Shown here: piece after piece, positions 10,595-19,803 of the stretch
How the letters are laid out: each line of letters begins with the position of its first letter
How positions within the stretch are numbered: position 1 is the stretch's first letter
Assembly: GCA_945860535.1 (NCBI GenBank)
Contig: CAMAQN010000002.1
Span: forward strand, 1 to 64,000
Length of the DNA stretch: 64,000 bases
Direction of reading: 5' to 3'
Source: Auritidibacter sp. Marseille-P8566
GTDB lineage: Bacteria; Actinomycetota; Actinomycetes; Actinomycetales; Microbacteriaceae
Made by a program: the position numbers and the translations under genes
Notes under the pieces: generated by a model
The model's database searches: none
What the model saw: only the letters and a program-made list of their open reading frames with translations
What the model was told of the DNA's origin: nothing

Positions 10595-11053
10595 GTGCAA
10601 ACGCTGCAATTTGAAGAACGCCTATACCCATCGGTCGGGATGTATTTGGCATATTCTCTTTTGACACCGATGGTTGCCCTAGTTGCTGCTCCCTTTGGTT
10701 GGGCACTGGCATCAACCCTTGGAGCCATAACCTTTGTAGCAAGCCTGGTATTAGCTTCGGTGCTCAGCCCACTGATAGTTGTTGATCGAGTTCGGTTGAT
10801 TGCCGGAAAAATGTCAATACCGCTTGAAGCAATTGGTGAAGTTGTTGAGGTGCCAACCAAGGATCTAAGAAATGAGCTTGGCCCGTCACTTGACGCGAGG
10901 GCTCAGCTTTTAGTTCGCGGAGATATTAAGACTGCGGTCAAAGTGGAGATAACGGATGCCCATGATCGAACTCCCTACCTGGTGATAAGCACCAGGAGAT
11001 CGAATGAGTTAGTAAGCGCACTCCGAGCAAATAAGGCCAAGCTTGGTCTTTGA
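10595..11053 (+). CDS. DUF3093 family membrane protein
   Basis: FEERLYPSVGMYLAYSLL...SPLIVVDRVRLIAGKMSIPLEAIGEVVEVP...DARAQLLVRGDIKTAVKVEITDAHDRTPYLVISTRRSNELVSAL matches DUF3093; divergent from dut. Confidence 0.8.
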   Translation: MQTLQFEERLYPSVGMYLAYSLLTPMVALVAAPFGWALASTLGAITFVASLVLASVLSPLIVVDRVRLIAGKMSIPLEAIGEVVEVPTKDLRNELGPSLDARAQLLVRGDIKTAVKVEITDAHDRTPYLVISTRRSNELVSALRANKAKLGL

Positions 11054-11290
11054 GGCCTTTTGTGACTGCGGCTTCACTAAGAAGCAGTTCATGCAGGTGA
11101 ACTCGTTCTCCTGCTGAGGCAAAATCAATACCTCAAGCTCTTCGTTTACGACATCAGGAATGCTGAATGAGTCGACATTGTCAACATCATCCTCGGAAAT
11201 TGAAGGCTTTGAAGGGATGCGCTCTTTGATGGCGTCAATGGACTCGGTGTCGTCATCATTTTTCCGCTGAGCATCGTAATCTGTTGCCAT
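11009..11290 (-). CDS. DUF4193 family protein (two CxxC motifs)
   Basis: MATDYDAQRKNDDD...EEDVDNVDSFS...LPQQENEFTCMNCFLVKPQSQ...GLICSECAY is the DUF4193 pattern. Confidence 0.9.
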   Translation of the reverse strand: MATDYDAQRKNDDDTESIDAIKERIPSKPSISEDDVDNVDSFSIPDVVNEELEVLILPQQENEFTCMNCFLVKPQSQKASKTKLGLICSECAY

Positions 11291-11452
11291 GTGCGCCGCC
11301 TCTCTACTTCTACTTCGGCGTGAAGCTTGCCCTAGAAGTCATAGATTTGCAAATAAGGCTCGCCGTTAGCGAAAAGACTTAATCAACTCACCGAGGAAAT
11401 AGAAGCCAAAAAGCCACGGCTTTGCCAAACTCTTGGCTAAGGAGCGTAAATC

Positions 11453-12193
11453 ATGGAGCTAAAGTTCGTGTCTCGCGAAGGTGATTACCTGGTGTTTGAA
11501 ACGTCAGATGGCATTCGCGCTCAAGCCCTTATGGATGATCAGGTTCGCGACGCAATCCGCAAGGTTCAGCAGACCGAGAATCCTACGTTTACCCCGAGAG
11601 AAGTCCAGCAGCTAATTAGAGCTGGGTTTTCTCTCTCCGAGGTAGCAGCCAAGCTTGGCGCACCGGAGTCAGCCGTAGAACCCTTTGCGCTTCCGATACT
11701 CGACGAAATCCGATACGTACTGGACGCCGCTCTAAACACAACTTTGCCTGATGGTCCAACCATGAAGCGCTTCGAAGACATGGTGCTTGCAGGAGACCCA
11801 AGTGCGACCTTCAAGGCCATAAAGTCAGAACTTGGTTGGGAAATTATTGCAAAGGGAGTCGGCACCTATAACTGGCTCTTCGATCCTCGCTCCAGAGTGA
11901 TCGAGCCAAATGGCGAAAGTGCGCGAAAGATTAGCAAGGCCGGAAGCATTCGCGATTCAATCTTCGAAGCTCCTGTGAGGGAAGAGGCTCCGGAACCGGT
12001 GCAAGCTATTGAGCCGGCGGAAGCAAATGAACCTGAGGGGGCTTCTGTCCACGACCTGGTTCAGGAACTCAGAGCTCGACGCCAACAGAATGCAGCAGAA
12101 CTCAAGCCTCACTCGGCAAAGGGGCGAGCTGCCCTTCCGAGCTGGGATGAGATTGTGCTCGGAACTGGATCGCTAGACTCCGACGCGGATTAG
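11453..12193 (+). CDS. sepH: Septation protein SepH (DUF3071)
   Basis: MELKFVSREGDYLVFETSDGIRAQALMDDQVRDAIRK...FTPREVQQLIRAGFSLSEVAAKLGAPESAVEPFALPILDE matches the SepH/DUF3071 N-terminus. Confidence 0.85.
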   Translation: MELKFVSREGDYLVFETSDGIRAQALMDDQVRDAIRKVQQTENPTFTPREVQQLIRAGFSLSEVAAKLGAPESAVEPFALPILDEIRYVLDAALNTTLPDGPTMKRFEDMVLAGDPSATFKAIKSELGWEIIAKGVGTYNWLFDPRSRVIEPNGESARKISKAGSIRDSIFEAPVREEAPEPVQAIEPAEANEPEGASVHDLVQELRARRQQNAAELKPHSAKGRAALPSWDEIVLGTGSLDSDAD

Positions 12194-13324
12194 CGGAATC
12201 CTCAGCTCGTTCGAACTGAGTCCGCCATGATGGGCAATCATTTCAATGCTTCGCTTTTTGGAGTAAACACTGTGAAACAGCGTAAAGTTTGATCGTGCTA
12301 GGAGCATCAGCTCGGGGAGCCTTTGGCTAGCTAGCTCACCAACCGGACCAAACCAGTTGGCAGCGATTGCATCCTTCGTCAATACAGCTTGATAGAGCGC
12401 ACTCTGGGGTTCAAGTCTTTGCTGGAGATCCTTGGCTAACGACGCGTCCTTTAGATAGAGGTAGCCAACGCGAGTGTCGCCACCAAACCACTCCAGTAGT
12501 CCACCCTGTTCGACGGCATCGTCTATCACAAGGTGTTGATCCAGTTCAGAATCGATCATCCCGTGATCAGCAGTTACCACTAGGGCGCAGTCTTTGGGAA
12601 GCGTCGCGGCGAACTTGGAAAGCAGTCCATCAAGCTCTTCCAACAGGTTCGCCCAACCAGGCGATTGCCAACCGTAACGGTGACCGTATTTATCCAACTC
12701 TGGAATGTATAGGTAGGTGATCGATTCACCTGGCGAGTTAAGGATGTTTCGAGCGGCATCAAAGCGATCAACCATTGACTCGGCCGCAACATACTCTGCC
12801 TTTCGCATGGTGGCAAAGGTATAGCCAGTATTTCGATATTCTTCATGGCCAATGACATTGCAACCTACGCCAGATGTAAATGCCATTTCACTCACGGTTT
12901 GGTTTGGCTGCCAGACGATCGGATCCGTCCGCTCATTCCAACCGGTAAGAAGGTTGATTTTCTCGTCGAAAACGCGGTCAAAAACTTGGTGGCCGATAAG
13001 CCCATGCTCCCCCGGCGTTAGCCCGGTGGCAAAGGAGGTGATATTTGCGCTGGTGGTGGATGGGAATCCAGCGTGAGAAACAGCACCGGCTTTCACATGT
13101 GCGCTAAGCCAAGGAGCGTGCCCGGATCTTTGAAGGATGTTCTCGGCACCCAGTCCATCAACCAGAACACAGACGATTCGCTTTGCGCTTCTAAAGTTGA
13201 GAGGGTTGGGCTTGCGCTGCACAGCGAGCAGACCGGAGGAAAACACGTGCCGCAGCTTCCCTAGGGCTTTAGGAACAACAGGTAGAGTCGAGGGCACACT
13301 CAAGTTTGACACATCAGGGACCAT
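12173..13324 (-). CDS. Alkaline phosphatase / nucleotide pyrophosphatase superfamily protein
   Basis: [71 protein letters not shown]. Start taken at [17 protein letters not shown] (13324). Confidence 0.85.
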   Translation of the reverse strand: MVPDVSNLSVPSTLPVVPKALGKLRHVFSSGLLAVQRKPNPLNFRSAKRIVCVLVDGLGAENILQRSGHAPWLSAHVKAGAVSHAGFPSTTSANITSFATGLTPGEHGLIGHQVFDRVFDEKINLLTGWNERTDPIVWQPNQTVSEMAFTSGVGCNVIGHEEYRNTGYTFATMRKAEYVAAESMVDRFDAARNILNSPGESITYLYIPELDKYGHRYGWQSPGWANLLEELDGLLSKFAATLPKDCALVVTADHGMIDSELDQHLVIDDAVEQGGLLEWFGGDTRVGYLYLKDASLAKDLQQRLEPQSALYQAVLTKDAIAANWFGPVGELASQRLPELMLLARSNFTLFHSVYSKKRSIEMIAHHGGLSSNELRIPLIRVGV

Positions 13325-15680
13325 GACCAATCCAGAAGAACGCATTGTTGACATTGATGTCGCAAAAGAAATGCGCGAGAGCTTCCTGGAATACTCCTAT
13401 TCGGTCATCTATTCCAGAGCACTGCCAGATGCTAGAGACGGGCTAAAGCCCGTCCAGCGTCGCATTGTCTACCAAATGGGAGAGATGGGGCTTCGACCTG
13501 ACAAAGGTCACGTCAAATCAGCTCGAGTGACCGGTGAGGTGATGGGAAAACTCCACCCACACGGTGATAGCGCTATTTATGACGCCCTGGTTCGCATGGC
13601 TCAACCTTTTAGCCTGCGCATTCCTCTAATTGACGGTCACGGCAACTTTGGTTCACTAGATGACGGACCTGCGGCAGCTAGATACACAGAAGCTCGACTG
13701 GCACCGGCAGCGCTACTGCTTAATGAATCACTTGACGAGGACGTAGTTGACTTCCAGCCCAACTATGACGCACAACTCAGTGAACCAGAGGTATTGCCAG
13801 CAGCTTTCCCGAACCTTTTAGTAAATGGAGCAGCCGGTATTGCAGTTGGAATGGCAACCAATATGGCGCCGCATAATCTCCGCGAGGTCATTAACGCGCT
13901 TGTCCTGCTGATTGATAAACCTGATGCGGACCTTTCAGAAGTCATGCAGCTATTGCCAGGTCCAGACTTCCCTACCGGCGGCGTAGCCTTGATCGCCGAA
14001 GGCCTTTTGGAGGCCTACAGCCAGGGTAAGGGCACGATAAAAGTTCGAGCCAAGGTTGCGGTTGAAACCGTTGGTCCTCGCCGAACCGGGCTTGTGGTCA
14101 CTGAGCTCCCCTATCTTGTAGGACCTGAACGCGTGGTGGACAAGATTCGCGATGCTGTGAACTCTAAGAAGCTCGAAGGTATCCACAATGTGGTTGACCT
14201 AACGGACCGTGACAATGGCCTGAGGCTGGTCATTGAGCTGAAGACTGGATTTGATCCCGACTCAGTTCTTGAGGCCCTATACCGGTTCACTCCATTGGAG
14301 GAAACCTTCGGCATCAACAACATTGCCCTTGTCGCGGGCCGCCCACAGCAGCTTGGTGTGATCGAACTGCTTCAGGTTTACCTTGGACACCGCATGGAAG
14401 TTGTCCGCCGTAGATCAACTAACCGCCTAGATCGAAGAAATGCCAGACTGCACCTTCTTGAAGGGCTTCAGGTTGCGGTTCTCAACATCGATGAAATCAT
14501 CGAGGTGATTCGCACCAGCGACACAGCCGATGGTGCCCGCTCACGACTAATGCAGGTTTTTGACCTCAGTGAACTGCAGGCGGAGCACATTCTTGAACTG
14601 AGGCTTCGCCGACTAACTAGATTCAGCGTTATCGAACTTGAGACAGAGGCTGACCAACTCCGCAAGGAGATCGAGGCCCTGCAAGCCTTGCTTAGCTCTG
14701 AGACAAGAATCAAGCAGCAGATTCGCAAAGAACTTGAAGAAGTTTCGGAAAAGTATGGTGACGCTCGGCGCACGCAGTTGATAGATGCCTCTGGCATGGT
14801 CGTTGTCAGAAAGGCTCCCGTTGCCACCCAGCTGGAGGATGAGCCAACCTTCGTCTGCGTAACCGCAAGTGGAAAGCTTTTTAGGACCAACACTCCCCCG
14901 GTTGACACCATTGAGGCAAGATTGCGAGTCATTGCCACCAGCACTCGCTCTGATATTGGACTTGTCACCAGCGATGGCGTGGCCCATGCCGTCCACGTTT
15001 CCGACCTGCCGATTACTACCGCAGGCCTAACGCCCCAGCTTCCGACGCCAGAATCGATTATCGGGGTATCGAACACCCGAGTTGTTGGAGTCATAAGTTG
15101 GCGCGAAGAAGCAACCTATGCCCTTGGCACTTCACAGGGAACAGTAAAGCGATTTAGTGGGCCGCTTCCTGAAAAGCAGGAGGTTTCACTCATTGCCCTC
15201 AAAGAAATGGACGAGGTGATTGGCGTCGCCGTTTCAGGCGAGGACTCTGAGCTGGTCTTTATAACCAGTGAAGCAAACCTATTGGCCTTCCCAGCTTCTA
15301 GCGTTAGACCTCAGGGCCTACCGGCGGCGGGTATGGCGGGTATGAACATTCCAAGCGCCAGAGCAATCTACTTCGGAGTAGCAGGCCAGAATTCAGTCGT
15401 TGTCACCGTTTCAAATTCATCAATGGCACTTGGTGGAACAGACGCCGGCTCGGTCAAGCTCACGCAACTAGCCGCATACCCACGCAAGGGAAGAGGAGCG
15501 ATGGGTGTTCGATGCCATAAGCTCCTGAAAGGTGAAGACCAGCTCTACTTCGCATGTCTGGCGCAAGAAAGTCCAATACTTCTTGACTTGGACGAGAAGC
15601 CAATTGCGGCTCCGGCTGTTGATCAAAGAAGAGATGGCTCGGGAACAGCAGCTGCTGACTACGTTGACAGCGCCTTCTAG
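13323..15680 (+). CDS. parC: DNA topoisomerase IV subunit A (GyrA/ParC family)
   Basis: [52 protein letters not shown]...[49 protein letters not shown]. Conserved family start is at 13323, not the longer upstream ORF. Confidence 0.93.
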   Translation: MTNPEERIVDIDVAKEMRESFLEYSYSVIYSRALPDARDGLKPVQRRIVYQMGEMGLRPDKGHVKSARVTGEVMGKLHPHGDSAIYDALVRMAQPFSLRIPLIDGHGNFGSLDDGPAAARYTEARLAPAALLLNESLDEDVVDFQPNYDAQLSEPEVLPAAFPNLLVNGAAGIAVGMATNMAPHNLREVINALVLLIDKPDADLSEVMQLLPGPDFPTGGVALIAEGLLEAYSQGKGTIKVRAKVAVETVGPRRTGLVVTELPYLVGPERVVDKIRDAVNSKKLEGIHNVVDLTDRDNGLRLVIELKTGFDPDSVLEALYRFTPLEETFGINNIALVAGRPQQLGVIELLQVYLGHRMEVVRRRSTNRLDRRNARLHLLEGLQVAVLNIDEIIEVIRTSDTADGARSRLMQVFDLSELQAEHILELRLRRLTRFSVIELETEADQLRKEIEALQALLSSETRIKQQIRKELEEVSEKYGDARRTQLIDASGMVVVRKAPVATQLEDEPTFVCVTASGKLFRTNTPPVDTIEARLRVIATSTRSDIGLVTSDGVAHAVHVSDLPITTAGLTPQLPTPESIIGVSNTRVVGVISWREEATYALGTSQGTVKRFSGPLPEKQEVSLIALKEMDEVIGVAVSGEDSELVFITSEANLLAFPASSVRPQGLPAAGMAGMNIPSARAIYFGVAGQNSVVVTVSNSSMALGGTDAGSVKLTQLAAYPRKGRGAMGVRCHKLLKGEDQLYFACLAQESPILLDLDEKPIAAPAVDQRRDGSGTAAADYVDSAF

Positions 15681-17734
15681 GCGTCAATCTTTTCGCGGTC
15701 AAAGCTATCCGCAGAGTCAACTATGAAGTCTCTTCGAGGTGCAACATCGTTGCCCATCAAAAGCTCGAAAATCTCATCCGCGGCCTGCGCGTCCTTAGCG
15801 GTGATACGTCGCAGCATTCGGTTATCAGGACTCATGGTCGTTTCCGCTAGCTGGTCGGCATCCATCTCGCCAAGACCCTTGTAGCGCTGAATTGGATTCT
15901 GGTAAGTCTTTCCGGACTTCTCAAGTTTTGCCAAAAGGTCATGCAATTCTTGCTGGCTGTATGTGTAAATCGGCTCTTTTGAGCGACCGGATTGAACCAT
16001 GACTCGGTGCAGCGGTGGAACTGCCGCATAGACTCTGCCGGCCTCAACCAAAGGCCTCATGTAACGGAAGAACAGAGTTAGAAGCAGCGTGCGAATGTGT
16101 GCGCCATCGACATCTGCATCGCTCATCAAAATGATCTTTTCGTATCGCACAGACTCTAAGTCAAAAGTTCTACCTGACCCACCACCAATGACCTGAATTA
16201 TCGAAGCACACTCGGTGTTCGAGAGCATGTCCGCGATAGAGGCCTTTTGAACGTTGAGAATTTTTCCTCTGATTGGCAATAACGCTTGGAACTTCGAGTC
16301 CCTGGCGAGCTTCGCCGTTCCCAGAGCGCTGTCGCCCTCAACGATAAAGAGCTCAGACCCTGCGGTGGCATCGGCTCGGCAGTCCACCAATTTGGTTGGT
16401 AGCGAAGAAGATTCGAGGGCATTCTTTCGGCGCTGCGTGTCTTTGACCGATCTCGCACTTATGCGAGCCTTGGCCTCGTTGACAATCTTTTCAAGAAGGT
16501 TGTCAACCTCCTGCTTGGTGCCCCGGACTGTTCCGGAAAGGTAATTATCAAGCCAGGCTCCGAGTCCGTTAGCGACAATCGCCTTTACCGCTGGGGTTCC
16601 TAGGGTTTCTTTGGTTTGTCCTTCAAACTGAGGCTCAGGAAGGCTCACAGTCAGTACCGCCGTAAGTCCCGCATAGAGGTCTTCGCGCTCAATCTTGAGG
16701 CCGGTAGCTTTTAGTTTTCGTGAGTTGGCGTCAATTACTGCTCGGAATGACTTCATAAGGGCCTGCTCGAAGCCAGCTTGGTGGCTTCCACCCTTCGGAG
16801 TTGAAATGATGTTCACAAAACTTCGAAGTTCAGTGTCGAAACCATTTCCCCAACGAAGTGCAATATCAACCGAGCACTCGCGTTCGACCTCTTTAGAGAT
16901 CATCGCTCCATTTGTATCGTCTAAGACCGGAACGGTTTCCACAAAAGAAGATTTGAACTGGATGCGCTTGGTAGGCATGACCGCAATATCCTTGGCTAAA
17001 TGCTCTGCGTACTCCGCTATGCCACCCTCGAACTTATAGTCCAGCTTGGAATTGGTGGAGTGCTCATGAGCTTGCAATCGAAGACCAGGCACCAGAAATG
17101 CCGTCTGACGAAGTCGATTTGCCAGATCCTCCAGCGAGAAAGCAGCTGATGTCTCAAAGATTTGGCGATCTGGCCAGTACCTAACCCTCGTGCCGCTGAC
17201 GCCCTTGGCCACTTTTCCGAAAGTTTTTAGTTCACTACCGTCGATAAAAGGCTCAAACTTCGCCTCTGGACCTTCTCCCGAAAACCTTCCAGGTTCACCG
17301 CGCTTGAAAGACATCGCATAGGTCTGGCCATTTCTGTCGACCTCGACATCTAAACGTGAGGAAAGCGCGTTTACAACGGAGGCACCGACACCATGCAGTC
17401 CACCAGACGCCGCGTACGAACCGCCGCCAAATTTACCTCCGGCGTGAAGTTTGGTGTAGACGACCTCAACACCGCTGAGGCCAGTTCTGGGCTCAATGTC
17501 AACCGGAACACCGCGACCCTTATCCCGCACCTCGATAGAACCGTCTTCAAAAATTTCTACATCGATCGAGTTTCCGTGCCCAGCGAGGGCCTCGTCCACT
17601 GAGTTATCAATGATTTCCCATAAGCAGTGCATGAGGCCACGGGCATCGGTCGAACCGATATACATACCAGGCCGTTTGCGAACCGCCTCCAAGCCCTCAA
17701 GGACCGAGAGGTGTCTAGCTGAATAGGTTTCCAC
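15677..17734 (-). CDS. parE: DNA topoisomerase IV subunit B (GyrB/ParE family)
   Basis: [112 protein letters not shown]. Confidence 0.96.
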   Translation of the reverse strand: METYSARHLSVLEGLEAVRKRPGMYIGSTDARGLMHCLWEIIDNSVDEALAGHGNSIDVEIFEDGSIEVRDKGRGVPVDIEPRTGLSGVEVVYTKLHAGGKFGGGSYAASGGLHGVGASVVNALSSRLDVEVDRNGQTYAMSFKRGEPGRFSGEGPEAKFEPFIDGSELKTFGKVAKGVSGTRVRYWPDRQIFETSAAFSLEDLANRLRQTAFLVPGLRLQAHEHSTNSKLDYKFEGGIAEYAEHLAKDIAVMPTKRIQFKSSFVETVPVLDDTNGAMISKEVERECSVDIALRWGNGFDTELRSFVNIISTPKGGSHQAGFEQALMKSFRAVIDANSRKLKATGLKIEREDLYAGLTAVLTVSLPEPQFEGQTKETLGTPAVKAIVANGLGAWLDNYLSGTVRGTKQEVDNLLEKIVNEAKARISARSVKDTQRRKNALESSSLPTKLVDCRADATAGSELFIVEGDSALGTAKLARDSKFQALLPIRGKILNVQKASIADMLSNTECASIIQVIGGGSGRTFDLESVRYEKIILMSDADVDGAHIRTLLLTLFFRYMRPLVEAGRVYAAVPPLHRVMVQSGRSKEPIYTYSQQELHDLLAKLEKSGKTYQNPIQRYKGLGEMDADQLAETTMSPDNRMLRRITAKDAQAADEIFELLMGNDVAPRRDFIVDSADSFDREKIDA

Positions 17735-17844
17735 TTGGAGAATCTAACCTCAGCCACCATGAATTAACATTTGCCACTTCGCAGTTAGCGAAACTGGGCG
17801 TAACTGGGACTTATTTGTGGTGGGTAGGTGGTTGAATGTAGCAA

Positions 17845-18042
17845 ATGGAAGATCTAAAAGAAACCACCAAGTTAGTTGCCGCAGACCGTTGTGATGTTTG
17901 TGGAGCTCAGGCATACATTCGAGTTGGCCTAGAGTCGGGTGACCTGCTCTTTTGCGCGCACCACGGTAACGCCAACAAATCCAAGTTAGAACCGATCACC
18001 ATCTCCTGGCACGATCAGTCAGAGGATCTTTCTAAAAGATAG
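17845..18042 (+). CDS. DUF7455-like small Cys-containing protein
   Basis: LVAADRCDVCGAQAYIRVGLESGDLLFCAHHGNANKSKL; a common actinobacterial CDxCGAQAYV...LLFCxHH protein found near parE/sigA. Confidence 0.75.
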   Translation: MEDLKETTKLVAADRCDVCGAQAYIRVGLESGDLLFCAHHGNANKSKLEPITISWHDQSEDLSKR

Positions 18043-18592
18043 TTGCCTCACGCACACGGTTAGCCAAGTTGTCGCTGCGTTCGAAGTAGTCACCCTTTAG
18101 CTCAACATCTAGGGTGATTGCAATCTTTTTCAAAAGCTGGGGATTCTTCGCGAACAGCGGACCAAAAAGAGTGGTCCCGATAAATGACCCAGAGACTTGC
18201 AGGCGAGGCTCGACGACAGTCGAGTTATGGTAACCAAATACTTCATGATCTAGAACCCGTAGAGATACGAACTTGGATTCCCTCTCGCCATGTTTGAGAT
18301 CGATATCTAAAAGCGGTGCAAAGTACTCGTAACTCCTCCCCACTAAAAGCGTTGGCTTTCCAGCCATCAAGCGCATCTTTAGAGCTGGAAGAAGTTCAAG
18401 AAGTTCCGCTTCAAAGTGGTTCAGAACTGCAATCGAACAGTCTCCAACCAATAGGAAGTCGCTACCTTGGTAATCGTTGGTGATCTCGAATTCGACATTC
18501 AGTGCTGAAAACTGAGCTGAAATGACCGCAAGATTTCCCTGATCTCCGTTGTTGTCGAAGAACTCAGGCTTGAAAGAGGAAAGTTTGATCAT
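18032..18592 (-). CDS. GatD-like type 1 glutamine amidotransferase homologue, predicted catalytically inactive
   Basis: GatD landmarks are retained (NNGDQGNLAVISAQF; AGKPTLLVGRSYEYF; VFGYHNST; GTTLFGPLFAKNP), and the gene overlaps murT-like by ATGA. The nucleophile Cys (xICGGYQ in GatD) is Gly, and the catalytic His (GTYLHGP) is Phe. Confidence 0.75.
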   Translation of the reverse strand: MIKLSSFKPEFFDNNGDQGNLAVISAQFSALNVEFEITNDYQGSDFLLVGDCSIAVLNHFEAELLELLPALKMRLMAGKPTLLVGRSYEYFAPLLDIDLKHGERESKFVSLRVLDHEVFGYHNSTVVEPRLQVSGSFIGTTLFGPLFAKNPQLLKKIAITLDVELKGDYFERSDNLANRVREATIF

Positions 18593-19803
18593 TTTGCCAG
18601 CCCTAAATATCGCCGGGTTCGTCGCATCGCATCTGCTGAGAAAACGATAGTTGGGTCCGATCCGGCCAACTTCGCAAAGTGCTCGTTAGCGAGATCAATC
18701 TTTGGCTCAACCAATTTCACCTCAACCCCTGAATAGTGCAGCCTCAGGGCGAGTTCGTGAGCATTAAAGCCAGATACCACATCAACGCTATCTAGTCTTG
18801 AGAAGTCAACCGTCCACAGCCAGCTTGGGTCGTGGATGTCTCTTCCGGCCATGATCATCAGCGGGTGAGGGGTGCTGGGCAATCGATCTAGGTTTAATTG
18901 AAAGCTGGTTGGGTTCTGCACCAGCATTAAACGCACAAGTCGATCTCTCACCATCGCCATCTCATCACGAGCAAAAACTGGCGGCAGTGCCTCTATTGTT
19001 TGGGCGACCAGTTCTGCATCGATCTCAACCAGAGCATCGAGAGCAAGGACTGCGGAGGCGACATTCATCGCCTGCGAGAGGTTCTCGTAGTTGCCGGCAA
19101 TCTCGAGGTCTGTCCCTTTGAGCATTATCAGTAGCCGCTCGGCGGTTGCGTGTTTTATCAAGGCAGAAGCAGAAAGCTCTGGCTTTTCACCGAAATTGAT
19201 TGCATACGACGGCCCAGCCTCTAAAAGTTCAGCTGATAGTCCAAAACCGAATACATCGGCATGACCGTTGGCAATCTGTGCAACGTTACGATCATCTCGA
19301 TTGGCGATCACTGTTGATGAGTTGTTGATGATTTCAGCAAGTTTTTCCTGGACGTAGATCGGATCCACAAAGCGGTCTAACTGATCAGACAGCACGTTGG
19401 TGATAACGCTTAATCGCGGCTTCAATTCCTTAGCCAAGGCGGCACCGTGACCCTCGTCCCACTCAAGAACAACAATGTCGGCAGCTATCCGGCCTCGAAG
19501 ATCTCCAAATTGCAGCACCGAAGCGTAGTAGCCCTGCTTGATGTTGGCAGTTGATGGGTTGGTGAATACTCGAAGGCCATGCGCTTCCAAAAGTGCGACG
19601 ATGATCTTGGTGGTGCTAGATTTTCCGGCGCTGCCGCTGACAACAACCAGACCCTGCGGAGCGGATTGGATGGCTCGTTCTAAAAGTTTTGGTTGAATTG
19701 CCGCAGCTATAGTTCCCGGCAGTGACGATCCCCCACCGCGTCTAACTAGACGCAGTAGAAAACGAGCAGTTTTCCCAAGCGCCATCGCTAGGAAGGTGCG
19801 CAT
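18589..19803 (-). CDS. MurT-like Mur ligase (divergent, no Cys4 zinc ribbon)
   Basis: VVVSGSAGKSSTTKIIVALLE (P-loop), IVVLEWDEGHG, VITNVLSDQLDRF, IAGNYENLSQAMNVASAVLAL, NPTSFQ, AGRDIHDPSWLWTVDFSRL follow the MurT motif order. No cysteine in the protein. Confidence 0.8.
   Translation of the reverse strand: MRTFLAMALGKTARFLLRLVRRGGGSSLPGTIAAAIQPKLLERAIQSAPQGLVVVSGSAGKSSTTKIIVALLEAHGLRVFTNPSTANIKQGYYASVLQFGDLRGRIAADIVVLEWDEGHGAALAKELKPRLSVITNVLSDQLDRFVDPIYVQEKLAEIINNSSTVIANRDDRNVAQIANGHADVFGFGLSAELLEAGPSYAINFGEKPELSASALIKHATAERLLIMLKGTDLEIAGNYENLSQAMNVASAVLALDALVEIDAELVAQTIEALPPVFARDEMAMVRDRLVRLMLVQNPTSFQLNLDRLPSTPHPLMIMAGRDIHDPSWLWTVDFSRLDSVDVVSGFNAHELALRLHYSGVEVKLVEPKIDLANEHFAKLAGSDPTIVFSADAMRRTRRYLGLAK

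Noticed and set aside
13137-13322. Upstream extension of the parC ORF
   Set aside because: The conserved GyrA/ParC N-terminus begins at [12 protein letters not shown]; the extension is antisense to the phosphatase.
14468-15094. 208-aa ORF antisense to parC
   Set aside because: Lies wholly inside the strongly supported parC CDS; serine-rich low-complexity translation typical of a spurious antisense ORF.
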